Below are positions 10,350 through 23,462 of a stretch of 64,000 nucleotides of DNA, in pieces. Source of the stretch: Allorhizobium ampelinum S4 (lineage in GTDB: Bacteria; Pseudomonadota; Alphaproteobacteria; Rhizobiales; Rhizobiaceae). The stretch spans positions 3,449,001 through 3,513,000 of the forward strand of contig NC_011989.1 in assembly GCF_000016285.1 (NCBI RefSeq), in the 5' to 3' direction. The notes under the pieces are model-generated. The model saw nothing but the letters and a program-made list of their open reading frames with translations, searched no databases and had not been told where the DNA came from. A program made the position numbers and the translations under genes. How positions within the stretch are numbered: position 1 is the stretch's first letter; each line of letters opens with the position of its first letter.

Positions 10350-10757
10350 TCAGGCTGGAACCAGGACGCCGTTAAGATGCGTCATTGCGTTCAAGAACTG
10401 CTCCAGCTTGGTCCGGTGTTCGTGATTTTCCGTATCGTCCAGCTCAGCTTTGGCCAATTCGATCCGCTTCATCAGCGTATCGCGGCTCAGCTCATCGACC
10501 GGTACGGCACTTTCCGCCAGCAGAGTCAGTCTTTCCGGTGTGATATCAGCAAAGCCACCGAAAATGACATATTTGCCGGTTTTTCCGGAAGCAAACTTCA
10601 CCGTTACGACACCTGGCTTGATCACCGTCATCGTCGGCGCATGGTGGGCCATGACGGTCATCTCACCTTCGGTCGCCGGAATGACAACCTCGCTTACCTT
10701 TTCCGAGATCAGCAACCGCTCGGGGGAAACGAATTCGAAATTGAAATTGTCAGCCAT
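10350..10757 (-). CDS. atpC: ATP synthase F1 subunit epsilon
   Basis: Part of the central stalk of F1, coupling rotation to catalysis and able to inhibit ATP hydrolysis. The 135 residues comprise an N-terminal beta-sandwich (about 1-88), with the conserved segments ATEGEMTVMAHHAP and FGGFADI, and a C-terminal helical hairpin (about 90-132). It is the last gene of atpH-atpA-atpG-atpD-atpC, 68 bases after atpD, and is followed by a clear terminator. Confidence 0.97.
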   Translation of the reverse strand: MADNFNFEFVSPERLLISEKVSEVVIPATEGEMTVMAHHAPTMTVIKPGVVTVKFASGKTGKYVIFGGFADITPERLTLLAESAVPVDELSRDTLMKRIELAKAELDDTENHEHRTKLEQFLNAMTHLNGVLVPA

Positions 10758-10825
10758 GGCTTTTTACTTTCTAACGCTGGAAACTGAACGCACGATCATA
10801 AACCGTGCGTTCTTCGATCCATGGA

Positions 10826-12301
<1,476 letters not shown>

Positions 12302-12307
12302 TCAAGC

Positions 12308-13189
12308 TCAGAGCGCTTCGGCGCCTGCAATGATTTCGATGAGTTCGGTGGTGATCTTGGCCTGCCGCTGGCGATTGTAACTCAGCGTCAACTTGTTGAT
12401 CATCTCACCGGCGTTGCGCGTGGCATTGTCCATAGCGCTCATTTTAGCGCCCATTTCACCGGCGGCATTTTCAAGAAGCGCACGGAAAATCTGCACCGCA
12501 ATGTTGCGCGGGATCAGGTCGGACAAGATCGAAGCCGCATCCGGTTCGTAATCATAGATCGCGGCAGCGCTGCTGGAAGCTGCCGGAGCATCGCCAACAG
12601 CCGCTGGAATCAACTGACGGGCTGTCGGGATCTGGCTTATAACCGACTTGAACTCCGAATAGAACAAGGTGCAGACGTCGAATTCGCCCTTGTCGAACAT
12701 GGAGATCACCTTGCGAGCAACCGTATCCGCATTTTCAAACGCAACGCGCTTGACCTCGCGAAACTCTGTCCGCTCGACGATCAATGCACCGAATTCCCGG
12801 CGCAAACTGTCATAGCCCTTCTTGCCGACGCAATAGATCTTCACGGTCTTACCCGCTGCCAACAAGCTGCGCACATGATCACGCGCAAAGCGCGAGATCT
12901 GTGAATTGAAACCGCCGCAAAGACCACGCTCGGCCGTGCAGACGACGAGCAGATGCACGTCGTCCTTGCCGGTGCCTGTCATCAACGTGGACACGCCGTC
13001 ATCGCTGCCAACCGCCTGGGCGATATTGGCGAGAACAGCGCCCATGCGCTGCGAATATGGCCGGGCGGCCTCGGCCGCCTCCTGCGCACGACGCAACTTA
13101 GCCGCAGCGACCATTTTCATCGCTTTGGTAATTTTCTGCGTCGCCTTGACGGAGGCGATCCGGTTTTTCAGATCCTTTAGTGAAGGCAT
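12308..13189 (-). CDS. atpG: ATP synthase F1 subunit gamma
   Basis: The rotating shaft inside the alpha3-beta3 ring; 293 residues. The conserved N-terminal coiled-coil helix contains [21 protein letters not shown], and the C-terminal helix has the usual [12 protein letters not shown] and [20 protein letters not shown] signatures. A central segment (about 195-215, Ala/Ser-rich) corresponds to the extra region seen in alphaproteobacterial gamma subunits. It lies 30 bases after atpA and 24 bases before atpD in the operon. Confidence 0.97.
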   Translation of the reverse strand: MPSLKDLKNRIASVKATQKITKAMKMVAAAKLRRAQEAAEAARPYSQRMGAVLANIAQAVGSDDGVSTLMTGTGKDDVHLLVVCTAERGLCGGFNSQISRFARDHVRSLLAAGKTVKIYCVGKKGYDSLRREFGALIVERTEFREVKRVAFENADTVARKVISMFDKGEFDVCTLFYSEFKSVISQIPTARQLIPAAVGDAPAASSSAAAIYDYEPDAASILSDLIPRNIAVQIFRALLENAAGEMGAKMSAMDNATRNAGEMINKLTLSYNRQRQAKITTELIEIIAGAEAL

Positions 13190-13219
13190 CCGTTAATCCG
13201 TCCTTGGCTCGAGTCCGAT

Positions 13220-14745
<1,526 letters not shown>

Positions 14746-14746
<1 letters not shown>

Positions 14747-15327
14747 CAGCCAACCTCTTTCAGTGCAAGCTTAAGGGTGGAAAGTTTGGTGCGAAGAGAC
14801 GTGTCTATCTGACGGGAGCCGATCTTGACGATCAGACCACCCAGGAGAGACGGATCGACAGTCACGAACATCGTAACGGTCTTTCCGGTCGCGCTCTTCA
14901 GCGCCTCCTTCAGTTCGGTTTCCTGCGCCGGGGTCAGCGCATGAGCAGAGGTCACATCAGCAGCCAGTTCGCCACGGTGGCGCGCCGCGATCATGCGGAA
15001 GGCTGCGATCATGCCGGGAACGGCAAACAGGCGACGATTGGCTGCAACGAGCTTCAGGAAATTGCCGACGAGGCCGCCAATTTCAGCCTTGTCACACAGA
15101 GCTGCGATGGCAGAAGCCTGCTGCTCGCTGGTGAAGGCCGGGCTGGTAACCAGCCGCTGCAGATCAACGCTCTCGTCGATCATCGCCTGGAAACGATTGA
15201 GATCGCCAGCCACCGCATCCACAGAACCCGCCTCGCGCGCCAGCTCGAAAAGCGACGACGCATAGCGCTCTGCAACTGCGGAAACCGGCTGACCGGACAT
15301 AGGCTGGGATGTGTCTGCCACGGGCAC
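14746..15327 (-). CDS. atpH: ATP synthase subunit delta
   Basis: Peripheral stalk protein joining F1 to the b subunits; 193 residues. The family segments [12 protein letters not shown] (N-terminal helical domain, about 18-30) and the C-terminal [20 protein letters not shown] are clear. The start is a GTG at 15327 with AGGGA five bases upstream; an ATG 27 bases further in would give a shorter protein also compatible with the family. First gene of the atp operon; the F0 genes are not in this window, the usual split arrangement of alphaproteobacteria. Confidence 0.95.
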
Positions 15328-15453
15328 AAAATTCCCTGAATGTTACTCAAAACTGTCGCATGCGCCGGCTGGCGCAACACCAGTTTGATATCGTTTAAGT
15401 TTTCCCCCGGACTTCACAAGCAGTGCAGCTTGTATCGTCCAAATTTGCGGTCC

Positions 15454-15481
15454 GTCTAGCATACGATCCCCGGACTCGCAA
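15454..15481 (-). promoter_or_regulatory. Candidate promoter of the atp operon
   Basis: On the minus strand TTGCGA (15476-15481) and CTAGAC (15454-15459) are separated by 16 bases, a fair match to a rhizobial housekeeping promoter, about 127 bases before the atpH start. Found by eye only. Confidence 0.3.
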
Positions 15482-15578
15482 CACGGGTATTAACGGAATA
15501 AACGAGGAGGGCAACCCGCTTTTGACGATTTTGTGATCTTCGCCGTCAAATTAATGAGGCGGATTGCGCGAAATCGCG

Positions 15579-15974
15579 TCACACTAGGCCAAAGACGTAG
15601 ATGAAAGGCAAAATGCCTAAAACAGTAACGGCAATTATAAGGTGAAAATTGCGCCAGGTCGCTCCGCGAGCTCCCCCATGGTCCGACAGGATCGACAAAA
15701 TCAAACCAAACAGCCCGACCCCCAGAGTGATCCCATAGGCCAGATAGAGCATTGGCTGGGCCAGCATCACGGCGCTTGCGCCAAGGCCGGTCATCATGCC
15801 GCCACCCAGACGTAGCGCGGCCAACCCTTCCCGGCGGCCCTCCCACCCGCTCAAGCCGAGCCCCCGAAGGGTGATGCCCGGGGCAAACATAATGAGCAGG
15901 CCCAGAAGGGCAAAGAGCGCGGCGCTGGCAAAGGCCAGTTGCTCGCCGGTTTCGGTCGGAAAATAAAATTCCAT
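15579..15974 (-). CDS. Small four-helix membrane protein, unknown function
   Basis: A 131-residue integral membrane protein I do not recognise by name. Hydrophobic segments lie near 12-33, 52-71, 73-95 and 107-129, with short charged loops (WEGRREG near 44-50; SDHGGARGATWRN near 96-108). No signal peptide or catalytic motif is visible. It lies between priA and atpH on the same strand but is more than 190 bases from priA and about 250 from atpH, so it is probably its own unit. A scaffold or small transporter-like role cannot be distinguished from sequence. Confidence 0.75.
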   Translation of the reverse strand: MEFYFPTETGEQLAFASAALFALLGLLIMFAPGITLRGLGLSGWEGRREGLAALRLGGGMMTGLGASAVMLAQPMLYLAYGITLGVGLFGLILSILSDHGGARGATWRNFHLIIAVTVLGILPFIYVFGLV

Positions 15975-16166
15975 GACAGCCTCTGGTGGTCCTTTGTAAT
16001 CGTCCCTGCCTCAGGCCTGGATACGGCGCAAAACAGGAGGATGAATCGTATTTGCGCTCTTATGCCACAGGCAAATCCAGGCGCAATATCCGGCTTTCGT
16101 CACCTCAAGCGCCGTAGGCCCCTTATACGAAGGATTATTGGAAATCACCCGTCGTATTCCCCGGTA

Positions 16167-18386
16167 TCAAAGAAAGCTCTGCGGATCGACATCCACTTGC
16201 ACCTGGATGGAGCGACGCTCTTTCGGGCCGTTGCCCAGCATCGCAGCAACGAAAGCCTGCATGTCGCTGGCTTTACGGCCATGAATGAGCAGTCTGAAAC
16301 GATGGCGGCCACGGATCAACGCCAGCGGTGCCTCGGCAGGCCCCAGAATGGCGATGCCGCCGACAGCAGGGGCGGCCTGGCGCAATTGCCGGGCATGGGT
16401 TTCGGCATCCGCCCTGTTGTCCGCCGACACGATGATCGAGACAAGCCGTCCGTAAGGCGGCAGCACCGCCCGCTCCCGCTCGGTAATTTCCCGCTCGTAA
16501 AACGCATCGGCATCACCGGAAACAATGGCTTGCATCACCGGATGCTGCGGCTGATAGGTCTGCAATAGGCCATGACTCTTCAAACCGGTACGCCCTGCCC
16601 GACCCGTCACCTGGCTCAACAGTTGAAAGGTGCGCTCGGCGGCGCGTGGATCACCATTGGCCAGGCCGATATCGGCATCAACGATACCGACAAGCGTCAT
16701 CAGCGGAAAATTATGCCCCTTGGCCACCAATTGCGTGCCGATGACGATATCCGCCTCGCCCTTGGCAATGGCTTCCAGTTCCAGCCTGAGCCGTTTGACG
16801 CCGCCGAGATCCGACGACAAGACCAGCGTGCGAGCGTCTGGGAAGTGCCGCTCCACCTCCTCGGCAATCCGCTCCACGCCCGGCCCGCAGGCAACGAGAT
16901 GGTCCAGCGTCCCGCATTCGGGGCAGGCATTGGGCGTCGGCTCGGCATAACCGCATTGATGGCATTGAATCTGGCCGCGAAACCGGTGTTCCACCAGCCA
17001 ACTGGAACATTGCGGGCATTGGAAACGATGGCCACAGACCCGGCAGAGCGTCAGCGGCGCATAGCCCCGCCGATTGAGAAACAACAGTGCCTGTTGCTGC
17101 TTTTCCACCGTCTTGCCGATGGCCCGCAGCATGAGAGGCGAAAGAAACCCGCCCCGTTCCGGCGGATGGCGGCGCATGTCGACAAGATGCAGATCCGGCA
17201 TCGCCGCATCGGCAAAACGGGTCGGCAGGTGAATACGCTTGTAGCGACCGCTATAACTGTTGACCTGACTTTCAACCGACGGCGTGGCCGACACCAGCAC
17301 AGCAGGAATGCTGGCAATCCGCGCCCGCACCACTGCCATGTCCCTGGCATTGTAGAACACCCTGTCTTCCTGCTTGAAGGCCGGATCATGCTCCTCATCG
17401 ACAATGATCAGCCCCAGATCGGCAAAGGGTAGAAAAAGCGCCGAGCGCGCACCGGCAACCACCCGAATATCGCCTGTCGCCGTTTGGCGCCAGACTTTTT
17501 CCCGCGTCCGGGTGGCAAGGTCGGAATGCCATTCGCCGGGCTTGGCACCAAAACGGTCCTGAAACCGCTCCAGAAAAGCGGTGGTCAGCGCGATTTCCGG
17601 TAGAAGGATCAGCACCTGGCGGCCCTGGCGCAGGGTTTCGGCAATCGCTTCGAAATAGACTTCCGTCTTGCCGGATCCTGTGACGCCATCGATCAGCGCC
17701 ACCGAAAACCCGCCATCCCGAACACTCTCCACCAGCACCTCAGCTGCGCCCAGCTGCGGACCGGAGAGACGATGGGCGGCGTAATCCGGGTCCGGCAGCG
17801 CCACCAAGGGTGGAGGCGGTAGAAATACGGTTTCGAACAGGCCGAGCTTTGCCATGCCGTCAACAACCGAGGTCGAGACCCCTGCTGCATGCGCAAGCCC
17901 GCTCTTGGTCCAGGAAAGCCCGTCCTCGGCCAATTCCAGCACTTTCCTGCGGGCCGGGGTCAGTTTTTCCGGGGCATGACCGCTGTAGCGCAAGCCTTCG
18001 ATCATCGGGTCCGGATCGAAAGCGGCAGGCGCACGCAAGGCCATGCGAGCCACCAATCCGGGGGGAGAAAGAGTATAGGCCGCCACCCAGTCGATGAACC
18101 GGCGCATGCCCACGTCCAGCGGAGGGCAATCGAACAGCTTTTCGATGCTGCGCAGTTTGGCGGGATCGACCTTGGCCCCGTCACCCTCGCCATCCCAGAC
18201 AACGCCGACCACTTTGCGGGGCCCAAGCGGCACTTGCACGATGGCGCCCGGCGTCAGCATCATCTCATCGGGAACGGCGTAACTGTAAGGCCCCGGTGCC
18301 GGCAAGGGCACCAGGACGGGGACGGCGCGGCGGGCAGGACCGGCCTTGGCGCGCGGACCAAACAGATCTGACGATTCGGTGCTCAT
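16167..18386 (-). CDS. priA: Primosomal protein N' (replication restart helicase PriA)
   Basis: A 3'-to-5' DNA helicase that recognises stalled forks and reloads the replicative helicase; 739 residues. The N-terminal DNA-binding domain holds PAPGPYSYAVPDEM. The helicase core has Walker A GVTGSGKT and the DEEH box IIVDEEHDPAFKQED. A zinc-binding insert with eight cysteines is evident (CRVCG, CPQC, CHQCG, CPECG). Motifs V-VI follow (GTQLVAKGHNFP; QVTGRAGRTG). The ATG at 18386 fits family length; it has no strong ribosome site. priA near atpH is a familiar rhizobial neighbourhood. Confidence 0.96.
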   Translation of the reverse strand: MSTESSDLFGPRAKAGPARRAVPVLVPLPAPGPYSYAVPDEMMLTPGAIVQVPLGPRKVVGVVWDGEGDGAKVDPAKLRSIEKLFDCPPLDVGMRRFIDWVAAYTLSPPGLVARMALRAPAAFDPDPMIEGLRYSGHAPEKLTPARRKVLELAEDGLSWTKSGLAHAAGVSTSVVDGMAKLGLFETVFLPPPPLVALPDPDYAAHRLSGPQLGAAEVLVESVRDGGFSVALIDGVTGSGKTEVYFEAIAETLRQGRQVLILLPEIALTTAFLERFQDRFGAKPGEWHSDLATRTREKVWRQTATGDIRVVAGARSALFLPFADLGLIIVDEEHDPAFKQEDRVFYNARDMAVVRARIASIPAVLVSATPSVESQVNSYSGRYKRIHLPTRFADAAMPDLHLVDMRRHPPERGGFLSPLMLRAIGKTVEKQQQALLFLNRRGYAPLTLCRVCGHRFQCPQCSSWLVEHRFRGQIQCHQCGYAEPTPNACPECGTLDHLVACGPGVERIAEEVERHFPDARTLVLSSDLGGVKRLRLELEAIAKGEADIVIGTQLVAKGHNFPLMTLVGIVDADIGLANGDPRAAERTFQLLSQVTGRAGRTGLKSHGLLQTYQPQHPVMQAIVSGDADAFYEREITERERAVLPPYGRLVSIIVSADNRADAETHARQLRQAAPAVGGIAILGPAEAPLALIRGRHRFRLLIHGRKASDMQAFVAAMLGNGPKERRSIQVQVDVDPQSFL

Positions 18387-18485
18387 TGCGCCGGACCATG
18401 CCCCCGAACAGAACAAAATGGAACCGGAAATTTACGCCTTAATAGCCCGCACCCGACACTGGGATGGATGCGGGCAGTAGGTTGC

Positions 18486-20822
18486 TCACCCCACCCGCCG
18501 CAAGCCGGTCGGCTGCTGGGAACCGGTGGCTCCATGGGAGGGATGAAGATTAAACCGCCGAACCAGATCAAGCAGAACCGTTGCCTCGGAGGCCAGCGCC
18601 GCACTCGCTGCATTGGTTTCCTCGACCATGGCGGCATTTTTCTGGGTGACCTGGTCCATCTGGTTGACGGCGGTGTTGACTTCGGACAGCCCGACAGACT
18701 GTTCGCGCGCGGAGAGAGCAATGGCATCCATATGCCGGTTGATCGTCACGATATAATCCACAATGGTCTTTAGTGATTCGCCGGTATTGCGCACCAGTTC
18801 CACGCCTCTATCCACTTCGACCGTCGAATTGCGGATCAGTTCCTTGATTTCGCGGGCCGCCTGGGCGGAGCGCTGGGCAAGCTCGCGGACTTCCTGAGCG
18901 ACGACGGCAAAACCCTTGCCAGCCTCGCCCGCGCGCGCCGCTTCCACGCCAGCGTTCAGCGCCAGAAGATTGGTCTGGAAAGCGATCTCGTCGATCACCC
19001 CGATAATATTGGCGATCTGGTTGGACGATTGTTCGATGCGCTGCATGGCATTGACCGCATCCGCCACAACACGGCCCGAGCTGGTCGCACTGCTATTGGC
19101 CTCGACGGCGACTGTTCTTGCTTCTTCGGCACGCTTGGAAGAATTGCCGACATTGGCGGTGATCTGGTCCAGGGCTGCGGCCGTCTCTTCCAGCGATGCA
19201 GCCTGCTGTTCCGTGCGCTTGGACAGTTCATCGGAACTGCCGCTGATTTCCAGTGAACCGTTGTCAATCGATTGCGAGGCCTGGGTCACGGCGATCATTG
19301 CCTCGCGCAACTGGGTGATGGCCGCGTTGAAATCGGCCCGCAGGCTTTCGAATTCCGGCGCGAAGGGCTGGTCCAGCCGGAACGTCAGATCGGCATTGGC
19401 AAGATGCTTGAGGCCATCGGCAAGGCCGGACGTGGCCTGGGCCATCGCTTCGGCCCGCAACCTGTCGACTTCTGCGGTGCGGCGACGTTCGGTTTCCGTT
19501 GTCTGGCGGCTGGCGGCCGCATCCTGCTCCAGTTGGCGGTTCGCGACTGCATTGTCACGGAACACGCCGACCGCATCGGCCATAGCACCGATTTCATCGG
19601 CCCTGCCCGCGCCAGGAATGGTGATATCCGTCTCGCCACCGGCAAGCTGGCCCATGCTGGCCGTCATGGCCCGGATTGGCTTGGCAATGCTGAGCGCCAC
19701 GAACCACATGGCACCGATACCACCGGCCGCAATGATCAGGGCGACGATAGCCTGGAAGATGATATCACTGCCGCCGCGCTGGTTCAGCGCCTGGTCCAGG
19801 CTGATTGCCTCGGCCATCGCCACCGGCCTGGGCACGGACACGATCACCGACCATGGTGTCTTGGTACGCCCAATGGCGATTGGGGAAAATGCCTGAAACT
19901 GATCGGCATCGGCAAGAACGTCGGCCTTGCCACCCTGGATCATCGGTAGAAGGCCGGAGAGCGCCGGTGTCGTCTTGTCAAAACGCTGCCCGATTGTGTC
20001 TGGATGCTCGCTATCGGCGACCACCAACCCCTTGTAACTCACGATCTTAACGCCTGCCTTGCCGCCATAGATTGAAGCGCGCACATCCTCTGCCAGCTTC
20101 TGCACGAAGCCGAGATCGAAATCGGCCCCGGCGACACCGCGAAACTTGCCATCAATCATGATTGGCACAGACATGGTGGCAAGAAACACGTTCTTGCCCT
20201 GAACGATATAAGGCAATGGATCGAGAATGCTCTCGCCCCCGCCCTGCTGCGGACCGATATACCAGCCGCCCTTCATCACTCCGTTCGGATGCAATTCTGC
20301 ACTGTCATATTCGACAAGCGGTTGAATGGCGATCTTGCCCGCCGCATCCCGGGTCCAATAGGGCAGGAAGCGCCCCGTCGCATCGGACCCCAGATCGCGG
20401 CGGTCGCGGAACTGACTGTCATTGCCATCAAGCGCATTCGGCTCCCAGGCACTATAGGTGCCGTTGAAACGCGGATTATCCTTGAGCAGGTTCAGCAACA
20501 TGGCGTTAAGCTGCCCGCGCCTCAGCTCCACCGCCGTACCATTGACCTTGTCGCCCGCAGCAACCTCAAAACTACGTGCCAGATTCCGTGCGGCATCGAA
20601 AGCGCCATCCAGCGATGACCGGATGATGCCCGACTGGGTGGAGGCGAGCGTGGACAGGGCTTCCCGGGTTTTGGCTTCGGTGAGCTTGGTGACGTTATCG
20701 CCGACAAAATCTCTTGTCTGCCCGGCGGAGACAATGCCATAGCCGACCAGGCCAGCCGTGGCAGACAGGACGCAAAGACCTGCAAGCACGGCAATTTTCA
20801 TTTGTATGGACTTAAACTGCAT
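18486..20822 (-). CDS. Methyl-accepting chemotaxis protein with dCache sensor
   Basis: Membrane chemoreceptor of 778 residues signalling to CheA/CheW. Order: transmembrane helix near 8-30; periplasmic double-Cache domain (about 35-350, with [13 protein letters not shown], the [15 protein letters not shown] segment and GVAGADFDL); second membrane helix near 355-378; HAMP region (380-430) and helical linker; signalling domain (about 520-745) with the hairpin tip [13 protein letters not shown] preceded by a conserved [16 protein letters not shown] stretch. The ligand is unknown; dCache receptors usually bind amino or organic acids. There is no C-terminal CheR-binding pentapeptide. A GC-rich inverted repeat at 18445-18475 beyond its stop could end transcription but has no T-run. 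Confidence 0.93.
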   Translation of the reverse strand: MQFKSIQMKIAVLAGLCVLSATAGLVGYGIVSAGQTRDFVGDNVTKLTEAKTREALSTLASTQSGIIRSSLDGAFDAARNLARSFEVAAGDKVNGTAVELRRGQLNAMLLNLLKDNPRFNGTYSAWEPNALDGNDSQFRDRRDLGSDATGRFLPYWTRDAAGKIAIQPLVEYDSAELHPNGVMKGGWYIGPQQGGGESILDPLPYIVQGKNVFLATMSVPIMIDGKFRGVAGADFDLGFVQKLAEDVRASIYGGKAGVKIVSYKGLVVADSEHPDTIGQRFDKTTPALSGLLPMIQGGKADVLADADQFQAFSPIAIGRTKTPWSVIVSVPRPVAMAEAISLDQALNQRGGSDIIFQAIVALIIAAGGIGAMWFVALSIAKPIRAMTASMGQLAGGETDITIPGAGRADEIGAMADAVGVFRDNAVANRQLEQDAAASRQTTETERRRTAEVDRLRAEAMAQATSGLADGLKHLANADLTFRLDQPFAPEFESLRADFNAAITQLREAMIAVTQASQSIDNGSLEISGSSDELSKRTEQQAASLEETAAALDQITANVGNSSKRAEEARTVAVEANSSATSSGRVVADAVNAMQRIEQSSNQIANIIGVIDEIAFQTNLLALNAGVEAARAGEAGKGFAVVAQEVRELAQRSAQAAREIKELIRNSTVEVDRGVELVRNTGESLKTIVDYIVTINRHMDAIALSAREQSVGLSEVNTAVNQMDQVTQKNAAMVEETNAASAALASEATVLLDLVRRFNLHPSHGATGSQQPTGLRRVG

Positions 20823-21167
20823 GTTGGTTTCTTTCGCCAGCCGAGATCTTCCCGCAAGATCTTCAGATTGGCTGATATTTAGATATTCCGACTATTAATA
20901 TATTCAAAATATCCCCTCAATATCGAGGGCATAAAACCAAAGTATAGAACCGATTTTGACGATTGTTAAACCATCATAAACTAAGAGTATATTTAATATT
21001 TTCAATGCACGCCTTGGCATGTGTCGCATCAGTCCAGTGACCTGGGCGCGTCGGTTAATCTTTCCCTAATGGCTCTCCGGCAGGATGGCTTTGGTGTGTG
21101 ATTCCTGGGCTGTTTAAGACCAAGACAGACACCACTGTATAAGACGATCAATCACGAAGGCCCTGCC
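20823..21167. other. Divergent intergenic region between chemoreceptor and xerC
   Basis: About 345 bases holding the presumed promoters of both divergent genes. The part next to the chemoreceptor (about 20870-21000) is strongly AT-rich, with a small inverted repeat CCCTC/GAGGG at 20914-20929. No open frame or RNA gene is recognisable. Confidence 0.5.
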
Positions 21168-22103
21168 GTGACAGAATTGCTGTTGATTGCCGCCCCCGAC
21201 CTGATGGCGGAACGCCAGAATTGGCTTGCGAGCCTGTCTGGACAAAGGCGGCTCGCTGATCATACGTTGACCGCCTATGAACGCGATACCCGTCAGTTTC
21301 TCGGATTTCTGACCGGTTATTTCGGCGGTCCTCCGTCAATCGATGATATCAAGGCGTTACGACCTTCCGACCTGCGCGCATTTTTGTCGTCGCGCCGCAA
21401 GGAAGGTGCTGGCGCGCGCTCGCTCGGGCGCCATCTCGCCGGTGTCCGGTCGCTCTTGCGCTATCTGGAGCGCAAGGGCCTGGTCAATGCTGCCGGTGCC
21501 GGTGCCATCCGCTCACCCAAGCAGCCGAAATCGCTGCCGAAGCCGCTCAGTGCCGCCCAGGCTTTGACGGTGGTGGCCGCGGAAACACAATTGAACGAGG
21601 AGCCTTGGATCGCGGCGCGGGACGCTGCGGTTTTTGCTTTGCTCTATGGCTGCGGCCTGCGCATTTCCGAGGCGCTGGACCTGACACCCGCCGATATCGT
21701 CGCCACGACGACAACACTACGGGTGACCGGCAAGGGCAACAAGACCCGGCTCGTGCCGCTCTTGCCCATTGTGCGGCAAGCGGTTGAATCCTATCAAAGC
21801 CTCTGCCCCTATCACCTCCCAGCCACAGAGCCGCTGTTTCGCGGGGCGCGCGGCGGGAAATTGCAGCAAGGCATCATCCAGCGGGAAATGCAGCGCTTGC
21901 GCTCGGCACTCGGCCTGCCGGATACCGCAACGCCACATGCATTGCGCCATTCCTTTGCCACGCATCTGCTGAGCGGCGGCGGCGACCTGCGCACCATTCA
22001 GGAATTGCTTGGCCATGCCAGCCTCTCCACCACCCAGATCTATACCGGCGTGGATTCGGCACGGCTGTTGGATGTGTATGACCGGGCGCATCCCCGCGCG
22101 TGA
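21168..22103 (+). CDS. xerC: Tyrosine recombinase XerC
   Basis: Site-specific recombinase that, with XerD, resolves chromosome dimers at dif during division; 311 residues. The N-terminal SAM-like core-binding domain spans about 12-105 and the catalytic domain about 128-305. The full active-site set is visible: Arg164 (GCGLRISEAL), Lys189 (TGKGNKTR), His257 and Arg260 (HALRHSF), His283 (LGHASLSTTQIY) and nucleophile Tyr292. The start is GTG at 21168 with AAGG 7 bases upstream. Position near priA with no mobile-element features nearby argues for the housekeeping XerC rather than an integrase; no dif-like site was noticed here. Confidence 0.93.
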   Translation: MTELLLIAAPDLMAERQNWLASLSGQRRLADHTLTAYERDTRQFLGFLTGYFGGPPSIDDIKALRPSDLRAFLSSRRKEGAGARSLGRHLAGVRSLLRYLERKGLVNAAGAGAIRSPKQPKSLPKPLSAAQALTVVAAETQLNEEPWIAARDAAVFALLYGCGLRISEALDLTPADIVATTTTLRVTGKGNKTRLVPLLPIVRQAVESYQSLCPYHLPATEPLFRGARGGKLQQGIIQREMQRLRSALGLPDTATPHALRHSFATHLLSGGGDLRTIQELLGHASLSTTQIYTGVDSARLLDVYDRAHPRA

Positions 22104-22197
22104 TACCAAATGTTTAAATTTGGAAAATAGGGTTCTGTAAAAGGGAACCGGCGGTGCCAGACAGACACGCCCAGATGGACCTTAGAAAGCAGGCAGG

Positions 22198-23313
22198 ATG
22201 TTTAAAGCCAAGAATATGTCAGCGATAAACACAAGCGTTTCCCGCTGGGCTGACCCACGCTGGGCCGCCCCCCGCTGGATTGACCGTGCCTTGGCCATCG
22301 TCATGGCCTTGCCACTGCTGTTCCTGACGTTGCTGATTGCGGCTATCGTGTCATCGAGCTTCGCCAAGGCCGAGGACCTTTCCTGCACCGGACGCGATCT
22401 CCTACCGGATTTGCAGCAAAAGGACCCGAAAGCCTATCAAGCGCTGGAAGCCGAAGCGGCCAAGGTGCCGAATGGCCATTCGATTTTCTGGAAGATCGAA
22501 AAGCCAGGCATTGCACCGTCCTTCCTGCTTGGCACCATGCATGTCACCGACCCGCGCGTGTTGACAATGCCGAAAGGCGCACCGGACGCCGCTGCGGCAG
22601 CCGATACCATCATCGTTGAATCCGATGAGGTCCTCGACGACAAGAAAGCCGCTCTCGCGCTTCTGGCAAAGCCGGAATTGTCGATGTTTACCGATGGTAC
22701 GACGATTACCAGCCGCCTGACACCTGAGCAGACGGCAACACTCGAAGCCGGACTGAAAGAACGAGGTCTGTCGCTCACCGCCGTCAACAGGATGAAGCCC
22801 TGGATTCTCGCGGCTTTCGTGGCACTTCCGGCCTGCGAAAAGGCCCGCAAAGCCGAAGGACAGTCCTTCCTCGACAAGCAGATTGCCGAAAATGCCGCCA
22901 AGGCCGGCAAGCGGGTGGTCGGATTGGAAACCTATGCTGAACAATTGGCTGCGATGAACGACCTGCCGATGGCTTTTCACTTACAATCGCTGATCGAGGC
23001 CGTCGAGCTTGGTGACAAGATCAATGACGTCAATGAAACCATGATCTCCCTTTATTTGAAGGGCGAGGTCGGGGAAATCATGCCTATGCTGAAAATAGTG
23101 TCCCCGAATGGTGAAACAGATAAGGCAGGTGGCCAAGCTGATTTCGATCAGCGGATCGTGATCGACCGCAACAAAGTCATGGCACAGCGCGCTGGTCCGC
23201 TTATTAGCCAAGGCAAGGTCTTCATGGCTGTCGGCGCCTTACATCTGCCGGGCGAAAAAGGTCTGGTCGAATTGCTACGTGCTCAGGGCTTCACCCTGAC
23301 GGCCCTGCAATAA
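22198..23313 (+). CDS. TraB/GumN family protein, membrane-anchored
   Basis: A 371-residue protein of the TraB/PrgY/GumN group (also related to Tiki proteases); biochemical role in bacteria uncertain. A hydrophobic segment at about 31-56 (ALAIVMALPLLFLTLLIAAI) is a signal anchor or uncleaved signal, placing the domain in the periplasm. Family motifs: SFLLGTMHVTDPR (about 108-120), a Glu-containing strand IIVESDEV, and C-terminal VGALHLPGEKGLVELLRAQGF-like residues with the conserved Gly-x-x-His. These GTMH and GALH histidines are the presumed metal ligands. The ATG at 22198 is preceded closely by AGGCAGG; a second ATG 18 bases in is possible. Confidence 0.88.
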   Translation: MFKAKNMSAINTSVSRWADPRWAAPRWIDRALAIVMALPLLFLTLLIAAIVSSSFAKAEDLSCTGRDLLPDLQQKDPKAYQALEAEAAKVPNGHSIFWKIEKPGIAPSFLLGTMHVTDPRVLTMPKGAPDAAAAADTIIVESDEVLDDKKAALALLAKPELSMFTDGTTITSRLTPEQTATLEAGLKERGLSLTAVNRMKPWILAAFVALPACEKARKAEGQSFLDKQIAENAAKAGKRVVGLETYAEQLAAMNDLPMAFHLQSLIEAVELGDKINDVNETMISLYLKGEVGEIMPMLKIVSPNGETDKAGGQADFDQRIVIDRNKVMAQRAGPLISQGKVFMAVGALHLPGEKGLVELLRAQGFTLTALQ

Positions 23314-23323
23314 AATCAGAAAA

Positions 23324-23350
23324 GCCGTGGCTTGAACATCAAGCCACGGC
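23324..23350 (-). terminator. Strong hairpin between convergent traB-like gene and lpdA
   Basis: A perfect 12-bp stem GCCGTGGCTTGA/TCAAGCCACGGC with a 3-base loop. On the minus strand it runs into TTTTCTGATTTT, so it should end lpdA transcripts; on the plus strand it lacks a T-run. Confidence 0.85.
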
Positions 23351-23390
23351 CTCAAGATTGCAAAACGGTGATAACTGCGAGTTCTCACTT

Positions 23391-23452
23391 CTTTTAGAGC
23401 ATCGGATTTATCCGAGAACCGGTTCTTAACTTTCGGTCAGATGCTCTAAAAA
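23391..23452. repeat. RIME-like palindromic intergenic element
   Basis: The outer arms TTTTAGAGCATC (23392-23403) and GATGCTCTAAAA (23440-23451) are perfectly complementary. Inside are a small CGGAT/ATCCG hairpin and the 12-base palindrome AGAACCGGTTCT (23415-23426). The AGAGCATCGG...GAACCGGTTC...GATGCTCT pattern resembles the palindromic intergenic repeats of Rhizobium, Agrobacterium and Brucella. Only one copy was noticed in the window. Confidence 0.65.
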
Positions 23453-23462
23453 AGAGCGCAGA

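Noticed and set aside
18445..18475. GC-rich inverted repeat after the chemoreceptor as a Rho-independent terminator
   Set aside because: The stem GCCCGCA/TGCGGGC is real but has a long loop and no T-run on either strand, so it was not listed as a terminator.
21168..22103. XerC-like recombinase as a mobile-element integrase
   Set aside because: It has the length and housekeeping neighbourhood of XerC, with no attachment-site repeats, tRNA gene or phage-like genes nearby.
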